This document shows positions 7,611 through 16,547 of a stretch of 35,201 bases of DNA, piece by piece. The DNA lies in contig JALWLE010000126.1 of assembly GCA_026996605.1 (NCBI GenBank), positions 1 to 35,201 on the forward strand, read 5' to 3'. The number at the start of each line of letters is the position of its first letter. Within the stretch, counting starts at the first letter, position 1. Below the pieces are notes generated by a model. That model saw only the letters and a list, made by a program, of their open reading frames with translations, was not told where the DNA came from and did no database searches. The position numbers and the translations under genes are program-made. Origin of the DNA: Flavobacteriales bacterium (lineage in GTDB: Bacteria; Bacteroidota; Bacteroidia; Flavobacteriales; Flavobacteriaceae).

Positions 7611-10600
7611 TTATTCATCGACAAAATATTGATATTCAATCACTTTTTGATTATAGTTTTTTAAATCGTCTAAGTATTTGAGTTGTATATCGGTTGCTAT
7701 TTGCAAATTTTGCAGGTATTGATAATAGTTGATTTCGCCGGCTGTATAGCTTTTTTGCGCCATGTCATAAATTTTGCCGGCTAATTTTTGTCCGGTTTTT
7801 TCGTAATAATTAATACGTTCGCGATATTTGGCAATATCGTTTTGTAAATTTTGCTGTTTGGTTGCCAAGTTTTGTTGTTGATAGGCTTGGCGCAGCTCGG
7901 CAGCTTGATATTGCAAACCGGCTTGTTTAATTTTGGCTTTTTGTACCCCAAAAAATAAGGGAATGCTGATGCCGACCGAAAAACCCAAATAAGATTCATT
8001 GGCACTAAAATCCGTTTTACCTTGATACAATTCAAAATTAAAGTCGGGTAAAAGTTTGTTTTTTTCAAGCTTTTGTTTGGCTTTGGCAATTTTAGTGGAT
8101 TGTTCCGCTAATTTTAAATAGGGGGTTACCACTTCCGGATTAATTTTAAAATCCAAAGCTTGCAGGTTTTGTTCGGCTACATCATAATGCAATTCTTTTG
8201 CGCCCAGTAGCAAATTAAAACTTTGCTGCAAACTCATTAAGCTTTTTTGCATCTGCGCTATTTCGGTTAAAATAGCTTGATATTTGGCATCGGCAGTATA
8301 TTTTTCAAGCTCTGTGCTTTCGCCGGTTTTTAGTTTTAGAGCTGCTGCTTTGGCAAATTTTTGATATTTGTTTTTAAGTTCTTCAAATATTTTCAGCCGT
8401 TCTTTGACATATAAAATATCTTCATAAGTCATTGCCACAGCTTGTTTTAAGGCTTGTTGTCGAATACTGAGTTTTAATTGTGTTGTCCGGTATTCTTCGT
8501 TAAATAATTTTTTTTGAGCCATATAAACACCCGGAAAATCGAGCTGTTGTTGTATGCCGATAATCTTTAACGGATTGCCGTTCAGACCGGTATTATTTTC
8601 ATCAGTGGCATAATAGACATCGGTTTTAGGCAGATTAAAAGCCGTTTTTATTTGACTTTTACTTGCCAAGACTTCTTTATCCCCGGCAAGTATGTTGCTG
8701 TTATTTTCTAAACTGATTGTTATGGCTTCTTGTAAACTGACTTGCTGTTTTTGTGCTTTAAGAGCCTGTCCTGTTAATATAATCAGCGGTAAAACGAGCC
8801 AGAGAAAAGTTTTTCGTTTAAATGATTTCACTTTCAAAGGTTTATCAAACATAATGTATAAAATTGGTAATACAAACAAGGTTAAAAAGGTTGAAGTAAA
8901 CAAACCACCTATCACAACCGTTGCCAAAGGACGTTGCACTTCGGCACCGGCAGATTGCGAGAATGCCATAGGGAAAAAGCCCAATGCGGCTGCGGCAGCT
9001 GTCAATAACACCGGACGCAAGCGCTCGGTTGTACCTTTTACAACCAAGTCTTTTAGATTATCGTATGTGTGTTTTTTCAACTCTTTGTAATGTTCTATCA
9101 ACACGATTCCGTTTAATACGGCAATACCAAATAAAGCTATAAAACCGACACCTGCCGAGATACTAAACGGCATATCGCGCAACCAAAGCAGAAAAACACC
9201 GCCTATTGCTGCCAACGGAATAGCCGTATAGACCATAATAGCTTCTTTGATGGAATGAAAAGCAAAGTGCAACAGTATGAAAATCAACAATAAAGAAATA
9301 GGAATAGCAATAGAAAGGCGTTTTTTAGCAGCGCGTAAGTTTTCAAACTGACCACCGTAAGTTACGTAATAGCCTGCGGGCAATTTTAATTTTTGATCGA
9401 TGATTTTTTGCACATCTTTGACGACACTTTCCAAGTCTCTATCACGCACATTTACCCCAATAACGATGCGGCGTTTGGTATCGTCACGCGATATTTTTGC
9501 CGGTCCTTTGTCATAAGTAACGTGTGCCACTTCGCTCAGCGGAATACTATTACCGTTGGGAAGCAAAACACTGATGTTTTTAACATCGTTCAAGTCTTTC
9601 TTATATTTCTGATTATACCGCACAACTAAATCAAACTTTTTTTCGCCTTCAAAAATATCACCGGCTTTGAGTCCGGCAAAAGCGGCTGCCACTACTTGAT
9701 TTATTTCATCGACATTGAGTCCGTATTTAGCAAGATGGTTTTTATCATAACTGATTTTGATTTGCGGTAGCCCTTCGACTTTTTCAACACTGATATCGGC
9801 AGCGCCGGGGACTTTTTCTATCATTTTTTTGACTTGTTGGGCTTTACGGTTTAAGATGTTTAGGTCTTCACCGTAGATTTTGATAGCCAAGTCGGAACGC
9901 ACCCCGGTAATCAATTCGTTAAAACGCATTTCTATGGGTTGGGTAAATTCGTATTCAATGCCCGGAATCACCTGCAAAGCTTTTTTAAACTGATTAGCCA
10001 ATTCATCTTTGGTATCGGCTTTTTTCCAATATTTTTTGTCCTTTAATTTGATGATAATATCCGAATCTTCCATTGACATCGGGTCGGTTGGCACTTCTGC
10101 CGCACCTATCCGGCTGACCACTTGTTGCACTTCATCGGGAAATTTATCCAATAAGATTTTCTCGATTTTCGTGGTGGTTTCAATGGTTTTACCTAGCGAT
10201 GTTCCGGTTTTAAGCACCGGTTGAATCACAAAATCGCCTTCATCGAGTGTCGGCACAAATTCGCCGCCCATTTTGCCAAAGGTATAAATAGTGATAATCA
10301 ATAAGATAACAGATATGCTTAAAACAGCTTTTTTATATTTTAGTGCTTGATATAGTGCCGGTTGATACCAAGATTTTAATTTGTTAATCAAGCGGGTTGA
10401 AAAATTATTCGGATTTTTTAAAGGTTTTAAAAATACCGAAGACACTACCGGCACATAGGTCAGTCCGAGTATCATAGCACCGATAAGTGCAAATGAAAAA
10501 CTCAATGCCATTGGTCTAAACATTTTGCCTTCCACGCCGGTTAAACTCAAAATCGGAATAAACACAATAAGAATGATAATCTGTCCGAAAATAGCGGCGC

Positions 10601-11951
10601 CCATCATCTTTTTGGTGCTTTTGTAAGTGATTTGATCCACAACATCTTGGCGTTCGTCCTTAGGCAAGGAACTGACACGTTTCCATTTTAAAAGCAGTTG
10701 CAAACTGATAAATTCAACAATAATCACCGCCCCGTCAATGATGATCCCGAAATCGATAGCACCCAAACTCATCAAGTTGGCATCGATACCAAACAAATAC
10801 ATCATGGATATGGTAAACAATAAGGATAATGGTATAACCGAAGCAATGATTAGTCCTGAACGGAAATTACCGAGTAACAGAAAAACAATACCCAATACGA
10901 TGATAAAGCCCAAAATCAAATTTTCGGCTATAGTAAATGTGGTTTTTCCGACTAGTTCGCCACGTTCTAAAAACGGATTGATATAAACGCCTTCGGGTAA
11001 ATGTTTTTGCACTTCGGCAACTCTTTCGTGAACGGCTTCGGTAACTTTTTTTGAGTTGGCACCTTTGAGCATCATAATTTGTCCCATTACTTTTTCGCCT
11101 TCACCGTTTCCGGTAATGGCACCGAAACGATTGGCATGTCCAAATTGCACGGTGGCGATATCCCGTATCAAAACAGGCACGCCATTGACATTTTTAACGA
11201 CAATATTGTTGATATCTTCCATAGTTTTGGCTTGTCCGTCGGCACGAATAAAATAACTTTCATTATTTTTTTCGATATAACTGCCGCCTGCTATGGCATT
11301 GTTTTTTTCAAGCGCATTATAAATTTCGGTAATATTGACGTGCATCGACCGCAATTGGTCCGGATTGACCGCAACTTCGTATTGTTTCAAATAACCGCCC
11401 CAAGTATTGACTTCGACTACACCCGGAATACCGGATAGCTGTCGCTTGACAATCCAATCTTGTATGGTGCGCAAATCCGTTATGGAATACCGGTCTTTGT
11501 AACCGGGTTTGACATCTAATATATATTGATAAATTTCACCCAAACCGGTAGTGATAGGTCCCATAAAAGGCGTACCGAATTTTTTAGGAATCATTTCTTC
11601 GGCATTTTTGAGTTTTTCGGCTATCAATTGGCGCGGTAAATAGGTGCCTATATCATCGTCAAATACCACCGTTACCACCGATAATCCGAATTTTGAAACC
11701 GACCGGATTTCTTTAACCCCGGGCAAATTTGACAATTCCAATTCGATAGGATATGTAATAAATTGTTCTACATCTTGGGTTGATAAATCTTGTGATGTGG
11801 TAATGACCTGCACTTGGTTGTTGGTAATATCCGGCACCGCACCAATGGGAATTTGTGTCAAGGTATAAACACCGTAACCAATCCAAGTCAAGGTAAATAA
11901 AGCAACAATGAGTTTATTGTTTAAGCTGAATTGAATAATTTTGTTTAACAT
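7611..11951 (-). CDS. heavy-metal RND efflux pump (CzcA-like) fused to a TolC-family outer-membrane factor
   Basis: A 1446-residue protein. Residues 1-1040 form a complete HME-RND proton antiporter: an N-terminal helix, two large periplasmic loops, and two six-helix bundles. TM4 carries DFGIIIDGAVIIVE (residues 400-413) with Asp400 and Asp406, the proton-relay motif. The TQPIEMRFNEL segment (670-680) resembles CzcA-type divalent-cation pumps rather than the TMPI-type methionine site of CusA. After the last helix a basic stretch leads into a hydrophobic segment (about 1047-1064) ending in ALKAQ, which looks like a retained signal peptide. Residues 1070-1446 are TolC-like with long coiled-coil helices. 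Pump and outer-membrane channel are therefore one reading frame. The likely role is export of Zn, Co, Cd or Ni across both membranes; the metal is inferred. Confidence 0.93.
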   Translation of the reverse strand: MLNKIIQFSLNNKLIVALFTLTWIGYGVYTLTQIPIGAVPDITNNQVQVITTSQDLSTQDVEQFITYPIELELSNLPGVKEIRSVSKFGLSVVTVVFDDDIGTYLPRQLIAEKLKNAEEMIPKKFGTPFMGPITTGLGEIYQYILDVKPGYKDRYSITDLRTIQDWIVKRQLSGIPGVVEVNTWGGYLKQYEVAVNPDQLRSMHVNITEIYNALEKNNAIAGGSYIEKNNESYFIRADGQAKTMEDINNIVVKNVNGVPVLIRDIATVQFGHANRFGAITGNGEGEKVMGQIMMLKGANSKKVTEAVHERVAEVQKHLPEGVYINPFLERGELVGKTTFTIAENLILGFIIVLGIVFLLLGNFRSGLIIASVIPLSLLFTISMMYLFGIDANLMSLGAIDFGIIIDGAVIIVEFISLQLLLKWKRVSSLPKDERQDVVDQITYKSTKKMMGAAIFGQIIILIVFIPILSLTGVEGKMFRPMALSFSFALIGAMILGLTYVPVVSSVFLKPLKNPNNFSTRLINKLKSWYQPALYQALKYKKAVLSISVILLIITIYTFGKMGGEFVPTLDEGDFVIQPVLKTGTSLGKTIETTTKIEKILLDKFPDEVQQVVSRIGAAEVPTDPMSMEDSDIIIKLKDKKYWKKADTKDELANQFKKALQVIPGIEYEFTQPIEMRFNELITGVRSDLAIKIYGEDLNILNRKAQQVKKMIEKVPGAADISVEKVEGLPQIKISYDKNHLAKYGLNVDEINQVVAAAFAGLKAGDIFEGEKKFDLVVRYNQKYKKDLNDVKNISVLLPNGNSIPLSEVAHVTYDKGPAKISRDDTKRRIVIGVNVRDRDLESVVKDVQKIIDQKLKLPAGYYVTYGGQFENLRAAKKRLSIAIPISLLLIFILLHFAFHSIKEAIMVYTAIPLAAIGGVFLLWLRDMPFSISAGVGFIALFGIAVLNGIVLIEHYKELKKHTYDNLKDLVVKGTTERLRPVLLTAAAAALGFFPMAFSQSAGAEVQRPLATVVIGGLFTSTFLTLFVLPILYIMFDKPLKVKSFKRKTFLWLVLPLIILTGQALKAQKQQVSLQEAITISLENNSNILAGDKEVLASKSQIKTAFNLPKTDVYYATDENNTGLNGNPLKIIGIQQQLDFPGVYMAQKKLFNEEYRTTQLKLSIRQQALKQAVAMTYEDILYVKERLKIFEELKNKYQKFAKAAALKLKTGESTELEKYTADAKYQAILTEIAQMQKSLMSLQQSFNLLLGAKELHYDVAEQNLQALDFKINPEVVTPYLKLAEQSTKIAKAKQKLEKNKLLPDFNFELYQGKTDFSANESYLGFSVGISIPLFFGVQKAKIKQAGLQYQAAELRQAYQQQNLATKQQNLQNDIAKYRERINYYEKTGQKLAGKIYDMAQKSYTAGEINYYQYLQNLQIATDIQLKYLDDLKNYNQKVIEYQYFVDE

Positions 11952-11962
11952 TCTAAAATATT

Positions 11963-12001
11963 TTAAGCAAAAATAGTTTGGTGGATTTGCTTTTTGCTTA
12001 A
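11963..12001 (-). promoter_or_regulatory. inverted repeat over a candidate -7 box of the efflux operon
   Basis: TTAAGCAAAAA (11963-11973) and TTTTTGCTTAA (11991-12001) form a perfect 11-bp inverted repeat with a 17-bp spacer. On the minus strand TATTTTTG (11975 to 11968) matches TAnnTTTG and overlaps one arm. The start codon is 16 bp further on. No good -33 TTG is present, so an activator or operator role is possible; it is not demonstrated. Confidence 0.4.
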
Positions 12002-12041
12002 GATCAGCTTAAAATTCAATTGAAAAAAAATCTCTATTTTT

Positions 12042-12074
12042 TGTAAATCATAATATAAAATTTTTTTAACTTTG
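12042..12074 (+). promoter_or_regulatory. Bacteroidota-type promoter for the DUF4395 gene
   Basis: TTG at 12042-12044, a 22-bp spacer, then TAACTTTG at 12067-12074, a full match to TAnnTTTG. The start codon is 62 bp downstream. It lies in the 185-bp divergent region shared with the efflux operon. Confidence 0.55.
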
Positions 12075-12136
12075 CAACAAAAGTTACAATGCGGTTAAAT
12101 ATGTAAGTATTATATCAAAAAATTTTATAAAAAAAT

Positions 12137-12616
12137 ATGAATAGGCATTTTACATACAATAAATTTGGACAAGGTAATAAAATTAAAGCTTGTCCCGTAT
12201 CTTATCACCAAGTTAATAAAAATTTGATTAAAGCATACAGCGGTATAGTTTTAACTGTTTTATCATATACTTTGCTTACCGGACAATATTGGGCAATGTA
12301 TTTGATTAGTTTAGATTTTTTAATTCGCGTTTTTGCAGGAATAAAATACAGTCCTTTGTGCAATTTTTTAACCGCTATATTGAAAATTACACCCTTAAAA
12401 CCGGTTTTAGTTAATGCTGCATCTAAAAAGATTGCCGCTCAAGTAGGATTAATTTTTACATTTAGCATCTGTTTGTTTCATCTTCTTGGTTTTGAATTAG
12501 TCTCTCATCTATTTATTTGCATGTTTATGTTTGCCATTTCACTGGATTTGATTTTCAATTATTGTTTGGCTTGCAAAATGCAGAGTTTGTATTTGACTTA
12601 TTTTAAAAAGCCTTAG
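12137..12616 (+). CDS. DUF4395 family membrane protein
   Basis: A 159-residue protein with about four hydrophobic helices. It resembles DUF4395: a CPVS motif near the N terminus (Cys19), a first helix pair followed by LDFLIRVFAGIKYSPL (about residues 59-74), and a C-terminal CLAC motif (about 144-147). The paired cysteines at both ends suggest thiol chemistry or metal contact, but the family has no established function that I know of. It is divergent from the metal-efflux operon and shares its intergenic region, so co-regulation is possible. No partner gene follows; the next gene is a tRNA on the other strand. Confidence 0.75.
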   Translation: MNRHFTYNKFGQGNKIKACPVSYHQVNKNLIKAYSGIVLTVLSYTLLTGQYWAMYLISLDFLIRVFAGIKYSPLCNFLTAILKITPLKPVLVNAASKKIAAQVGLIFTFSICLFHLLGFELVSHLFICMFMFAISLDLIFNYCLACKMQSLYLTYFKKP

Positions 12617-12682
12617 TTTTTCATAATAGTTTCAGTATATTTCCGGCGGTTGTATATAATTTCAATCGTCGGATTTTTTTTG

Positions 12683-12754
12683 TACCCCTGCCAAGAGTCG
12701 AACTTGGATCTACGGTTTAGGAAACCGCTATTCTATCCATTGAACTACAGGGGC
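12683..12754 (-). tRNA. tRNA-Arg (anticodon CCT)
   Basis: The minus strand folds as a 72-nt tRNA. The acceptor GCCCCTG pairs with CAGGGGT through one G-U pair, with discriminator A at 12683. The anticodon stem GCGGT/ACCGT encloses TTCCTAA with anticodon CCT, and the T arm is CCAAG-TTCGACT-CTTGG. CCA is not encoded, as is usual in this phylum. It reads the AGG codon. It lies downstream of clpC in the same direction. Confidence 0.95.
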
Positions 12755-12765
12755 TGAAAATATTC

Positions 12766-12804
12766 AGACCTAGTAGGTTTTGAAAACCTGCTAGGTCTTT
12801 TTTT
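12766..12804 (+). repeat. palindromic repeat, terminator-like
   Basis: AGACCTAGTAGGTTTT (12766-12781) pairs with AAAACCTGCTAGGTCT (12783-12798) except at one position, and is followed by a T tract to 12804 on the plus strand. It resembles a widespread Bacteroidota palindrome containing AACCTGCTAGGT. It could stop plus-strand transcription beyond the DUF4395 gene, but it faces the wrong way to terminate clpC. Confidence 0.6.
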
Positions 12805-12865
12805 ATTAAAAAATTAATGTTTAAACAAAACGCCTCTACTGATTATAAACTACTTATTACAACTA

Positions 12866-15469
12866 TCAAACGCTTTCATTCTCATCTTTTTCTTGACTTT
12901 TATCCTTTTTAGGATGTTTTATTTTGAAAAATAATTTGTCATCTTTCTTATTATAATCCATAATAACGGTATCACCTTCATTAACGTGATCTTCCAAAAT
13001 TTCTTCAGCCAAGGCATCTTCAACATATTTTTGAATAGCACGATTCAACGGACGGGCGCCATATTGTTTATCATAACCCTTTTCAGCAATAAAATCTTTG
13101 GCTTTATCAGTCATAGTAAAATCATAACCCAATTCTTTGATACGTTTATAAACCTTTTCAAGTTCGATATCGATAATTTTATGAATATCTTCTTTTTCCA
13201 AAGCATTAAAGATGATAATATCATCAATTCTGTTCAAAAACTCGGGTGCAAAAGTTTTTTTCAAAGCTTTTTCTATTACGCTTTTAGCATGTTCGTCTGC
13301 TTGCGATAATTTAGCACTGGTTCCGAATCCGACCCCTTGTCCAAAATCTTTAAGTTGTCTGGCTCCTATATTAGACGTAAGAATGATAACCGTGTTTCTA
13401 AAGTCAATTTTACGTCCTAAACTATCCGTGATAAATCCTTCATCTAAGATTTGCAAGAGCATATTAAATACATCCGGATGTGCTTTTTCAATTTCGTCAA
13501 ACAAGACAACAGAATAGGGTTTACGGCGTACCTTTTCGGTCAGTTGTCCACCTTCTTCATAACCGACATACCCGGGGGGCGCACCGATTAAGCGCGATAA
13601 AGCAAATTTTTCCATATATTCACTCATATCAATACGGATCAGCGCATCGGCATTGTCAAAGAGTTCTTTGGCTAGTACTTTTGCCAATTGTGTTTTACCA
13701 ACACCGGTTTGTCCTAAAAAGATAAAAGAACCAATGGGTTTGTTCGGATCTTTCAGCCCTAAACGGTTTCGTTGAATGGCTTTTACTACTTTTTCAACGG
13801 CTTCGTCTTGTCCGATAACTTTTGATTTAAGAATCTGACTCAAATTTTTCAATTTGGAAGTTTCTGCTTGTGCAATTCTATTGACAGGAATACCGGTCAT
13901 CATAGAAACCACATCAGCCACTTCTTCTTCGCCTACCGTATGACGCAAATCTTTCATTTCTTCTTGCCATTTTTCCTGGGCTTTAACGAGTTGACTTTCG
14001 ACATATTTTTCATCATCGCGATATTTGGCAGCTAACTCAAACTGTTGCGCTTTAACAGCTTGTTGTTTTTTATCTTTGACTTCTTCCAATTTATTTTCCA
14101 AAGACAAAACATATTCAGGCACGACAATATTGGTGATATGCACACGAGAGCCGGCTTCATCCATGGCATCGATGGCTTTGTCAGGCAGGTTGCGGTCAGT
14201 CATATAACGGTTGGTCAATTTGACGGCGGCTTCAATGGCATCATCGGTAAAATTGACATTGTGATGACTTTCGTATTTATCCTTGATATTGTGCAAAATT
14301 TGAATGGTCTCTTCTACGCTGGTAGGTTCGACCAAAACCATTTGAAAACGGCGTGCCAAAGCCCCGTCTTTTTCGATATATTGACGGTATTCGTCCAATG
14401 TTGTGGCACCAATCGTTTGAATTTCACCTCGTGCCAATGCCGGTTTAAACATATTGGAAGCGTCTAATGAGCCTTGCGCACCACCGGCACCGACTATGGT
14501 ATGAATTTCATCGATAAATAAAATAACATCTTTGTTTTTTTCGAGTTCGTTCATCAATGCTTTCATACGTTCTTCAAACTGACCACGATATTTGGTACCG
14601 GCTACCAAACTAGCTAGATCCAAGGCAACAACTCGTTTATTAAACAGTACACGAGAAACCTTTTTTTGTACAATGCGTAAAGCCAATCCTTCAACGATTG
14701 CGGATTTACCCACACCGGGTTCACCAATCAAAATAGGATTATTTTTCTTGCGACGGCTTAATATTTGTGACACACGTTCAATTTCTTTTTGACGTCCGAC
14801 GACCGGATCGAGTTTACCTTCTGTAGCCAACTTAGTCAAATCACGACCAAAATTATCCAAAACAGGGGTTTTAGACTTGTTTTGTCGTTTTTTAGGACGA
14901 CTACCAAAAGGTTTTTCTTCGCCAAACCCTTCACCACTGCCACCGAATGGATTGTCAGCTTCATCTCTGGGCAAGTCTGAAAACGGATTATCTTCAAAAA
15001 ATTCTTCTTTATTGACATTATCAATAAACAAATCTTGATAGACTATTTTTAAATCTTCATATTCCAAATCATATCGATTAAAAATACGGGTGACCGGATC
15101 TTCTTCATTGTAAAGAATACTCATAAACAAATGTGCCGTATTGATTTCGTCTTCTTTAAAAGTTTTGGATAGCAAAAATGAACGCTTTAAAGCATTTGAC
15201 GCTTGATGTGTTAAAGTAATTACGGATTTATCCTGAACCGTTAAATTTATATCTGATTTCACAGGTATTAACTGCCTTATTTTCATTAACAAACGTTCCA
15301 TTGGCAAATCGTACTCTTCCTTCAATAAACGAGTCAATTTATTCTCTTCGGAATTGAGAAGTGCATATACCAAATGCTCGGTTCCCACAAATTTATTGCC
15401 GTTTCTATATGCTAAATCCCGACTTTTCAGGATAATTTTTTTGAGTGTTTTAGTATATTTTTCTTCCAT
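12866..15469 (-). CDS. clpC: ATP-dependent Clp protease ATP-binding subunit ClpC
   Basis: An 867-residue Hsp100 unfoldase. The order is: an N-terminal Clp_N double repeat (about residues 1-150), an acidic/Gly-rich linker (155-200), AAA1 with Walker A GEPGVGKS (249-256) and Walker B ILFIDEIH (316-323), and a middle domain with a UVR-type helix pair (about 455-500). AAA2 follows, with Walker A GQTGVGKT (586-593) and Walker B VVLFDEIE (654-661). VGF at 713-715 fits the loop that docks on ClpP. The UVR-bearing short middle domain separates it from the disaggregase ClpB. It unfolds damaged or tagged proteins for degradation by ClpP, which is not encoded here. The tail is highly charged. It lies 74 bp downstream of fmt on the same strand. 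Confidence 0.95.
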   Translation of the reverse strand: MEEKYTKTLKKIILKSRDLAYRNGNKFVGTEHLVYALLNSEENKLTRLLKEEYDLPMERLLMKIRQLIPVKSDINLTVQDKSVITLTHQASNALKRSFLLSKTFKEDEINTAHLFMSILYNEEDPVTRIFNRYDLEYEDLKIVYQDLFIDNVNKEEFFEDNPFSDLPRDEADNPFGGSGEGFGEEKPFGSRPKKRQNKSKTPVLDNFGRDLTKLATEGKLDPVVGRQKEIERVSQILSRRKKNNPILIGEPGVGKSAIVEGLALRIVQKKVSRVLFNKRVVALDLASLVAGTKYRGQFEERMKALMNELEKNKDVILFIDEIHTIVGAGGAQGSLDASNMFKPALARGEIQTIGATTLDEYRQYIEKDGALARRFQMVLVEPTSVEETIQILHNIKDKYESHHNVNFTDDAIEAAVKLTNRYMTDRNLPDKAIDAMDEAGSRVHITNIVVPEYVLSLENKLEEVKDKKQQAVKAQQFELAAKYRDDEKYVESQLVKAQEKWQEEMKDLRHTVGEEEVADVVSMMTGIPVNRIAQAETSKLKNLSQILKSKVIGQDEAVEKVVKAIQRNRLGLKDPNKPIGSFIFLGQTGVGKTQLAKVLAKELFDNADALIRIDMSEYMEKFALSRLIGAPPGYVGYEEGGQLTEKVRRKPYSVVLFDEIEKAHPDVFNMLLQILDEGFITDSLGRKIDFRNTVIILTSNIGARQLKDFGQGVGFGTSAKLSQADEHAKSVIEKALKKTFAPEFLNRIDDIIIFNALEKEDIHKIIDIELEKVYKRIKELGYDFTMTDKAKDFIAEKGYDKQYGARPLNRAIQKYVEDALAEEILEDHVNEGDTVIMDYNKKDDKLFFKIKHPKKDKSQEKDENESV

Positions 15470-15543
15470 AAAATTTGATATAATTTATCATTGTAAAATT
15501 ACAAATAATTTTAAATAATTGTTGTTAATAAAAAATTAAAATT

Positions 15544-16500
15544 TTACAACGCTAATTTCAATGTTTTTTTATCCCGAATCCCATTCAAAAACGACACTAC
15601 ATCCATCATTTTCTTACCTTGTAATTTGACTATTTCGGGATAAATATAACCGTCTTTAACCGCTATTTTCAATTCTTTTTTACCGGCTGTGATATTGCCG
15701 ACCGGTTCATCTTGTTTAGCATGTTTAAATCTGCTTTTGTAGATAATCAATTTTTTGGGATCATTATCTTGTATTTTGATAGTCGTCCAAGCACCCGGAT
15801 AATAGGATAAACCGCGAATTAAATTATGGATATTTTCAGCTGTATCTTGCCAATTAATTTTCGTATTGTCTGCATGTAATTTCGGGGCTTTTTTTGGCAC
15901 ATCGATTTTGGGTTGTGGTTGTGTCATAACATTTCCTTTCGCAATCAAATCAACCGTTTTTAAAACCAAATCACTACCGGTTTGCATCAATTTATCATGT
16001 AACGATGAGGCATTATCGTCAGGTGCAATCGGAACTGTTTCTTGTAAAATAATTTCACCGGTATCGATTTTATCATCGATAAAAAAAGTAGTCACGCCGG
16101 TTTGGGTTTCGCCATTGATAATTGCCCAATTGATAGGTGCCGCCCCGCGATAGTCAGGCAACAAAGAAGCATGCAGATTAAAAGTGCCTAATTTGGGTAA
16201 ACGCCAAACTTTTTCGGGTAACATTCTAAAGGCTACTACGATTTGTAAGTCAGGGTTTAGGGCTTGCAGTTGCTTGTTAAACTCGTCCGATTTTAAATTC
16301 GCAGGTTGCAATACCGGTAAACCGTGCTGTTCGGCAAAAAGTTTTACGGCACTTTTACGCAGTTTTTTACCACGTCCTGCGGGTTTGTCGGGTGCAGTTA
16401 TCACGCCGACAACATTGTAATGTTCATCTATCAACTTTTGTAAAGTCGCCACGGCAAATTCGGGCGTCCCCATAAAAACAATTCTTGGTTGTTGTGTCAT
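15544..16500 (-). CDS. fmt: methionyl-tRNA formyltransferase
   Basis: A 318-residue cytoplasmic enzyme that formylates initiator Met-tRNA using 10-formyl-tetrahydrofolate. The N terminus RIVFMGTPEFAV is family-typical. The catalytic triad is visible as Asn108 and His110 in FNLHASLLP and Asp146 in DDKIDTGEI, the same numbering as the E. coli enzyme. SLLPDYRGAAPINWAI is the folate-binding signature, and a C-terminal OB-like tRNA-binding domain starts near residue 210. Length is normal. The start codon lies 47 bp from nnr on the opposite strand, and a short palindrome in that gap could serve both promoters. Confidence 0.97.
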   Translation of the reverse strand: MTQQPRIVFMGTPEFAVATLQKLIDEHYNVVGVITAPDKPAGRGKKLRKSAVKLFAEQHGLPVLQPANLKSDEFNKQLQALNPDLQIVVAFRMLPEKVWRLPKLGTFNLHASLLPDYRGAAPINWAIINGETQTGVTTFFIDDKIDTGEIILQETVPIAPDDNASSLHDKLMQTGSDLVLKTVDLIAKGNVMTQPQPKIDVPKKAPKLHADNTKINWQDTAENIHNLIRGLSYYPGAWTTIKIQDNDPKKLIIYKSRFKHAKQDEPVGNITAGKKELKIAVKDGYIYPEIVKLQGKKMMDVVSFLNGIRDKKTLKLAL

Positions 16501-16524
16501 TTATTTGTATTTTTAGCAAAAATA
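16485..16524 (+). promoter_or_regulatory. divergent promoter region between fmt and nnr
   Basis: For nnr, TTG at 16485-16487 (inside fmt) is 20 bp from TATTTTTA at 16508-16515. For fmt, TATTTTTG lies on the minus strand at 16524 to 16517 but has no well-spaced TTG. Together 16508-16524 form a near-perfect palindrome, TATTTTT-AGC-AAAAATA. Confidence 0.35.
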
Positions 16525-16547
16525 ATCAAGATTTCAAACTTAAACCG

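Noticed and set aside
8692-11868. Several 66-132 codon plus-strand ORFs antisense to the RND fusion
   Set aside because: They lie fully within a well-supported long gene, show no family resemblance and have no promoter; they are frame shadows.
12683-12804. tRNA-Arg plus neighbouring palindrome as an integration site of a genomic island
   Set aside because: No integrase, no duplicated tRNA 3' end and no island-like gene content are seen on either side.
12986-14980. ORFs antisense to clpC
   Set aside because: All lie inside the conserved ClpC frame and encode low-complexity products without motifs.
16485-16547. N-terminal extension of nnr
   Set aside because: It overlaps fmt and the promoter region, and the family-typical N terminus starts at 16548.
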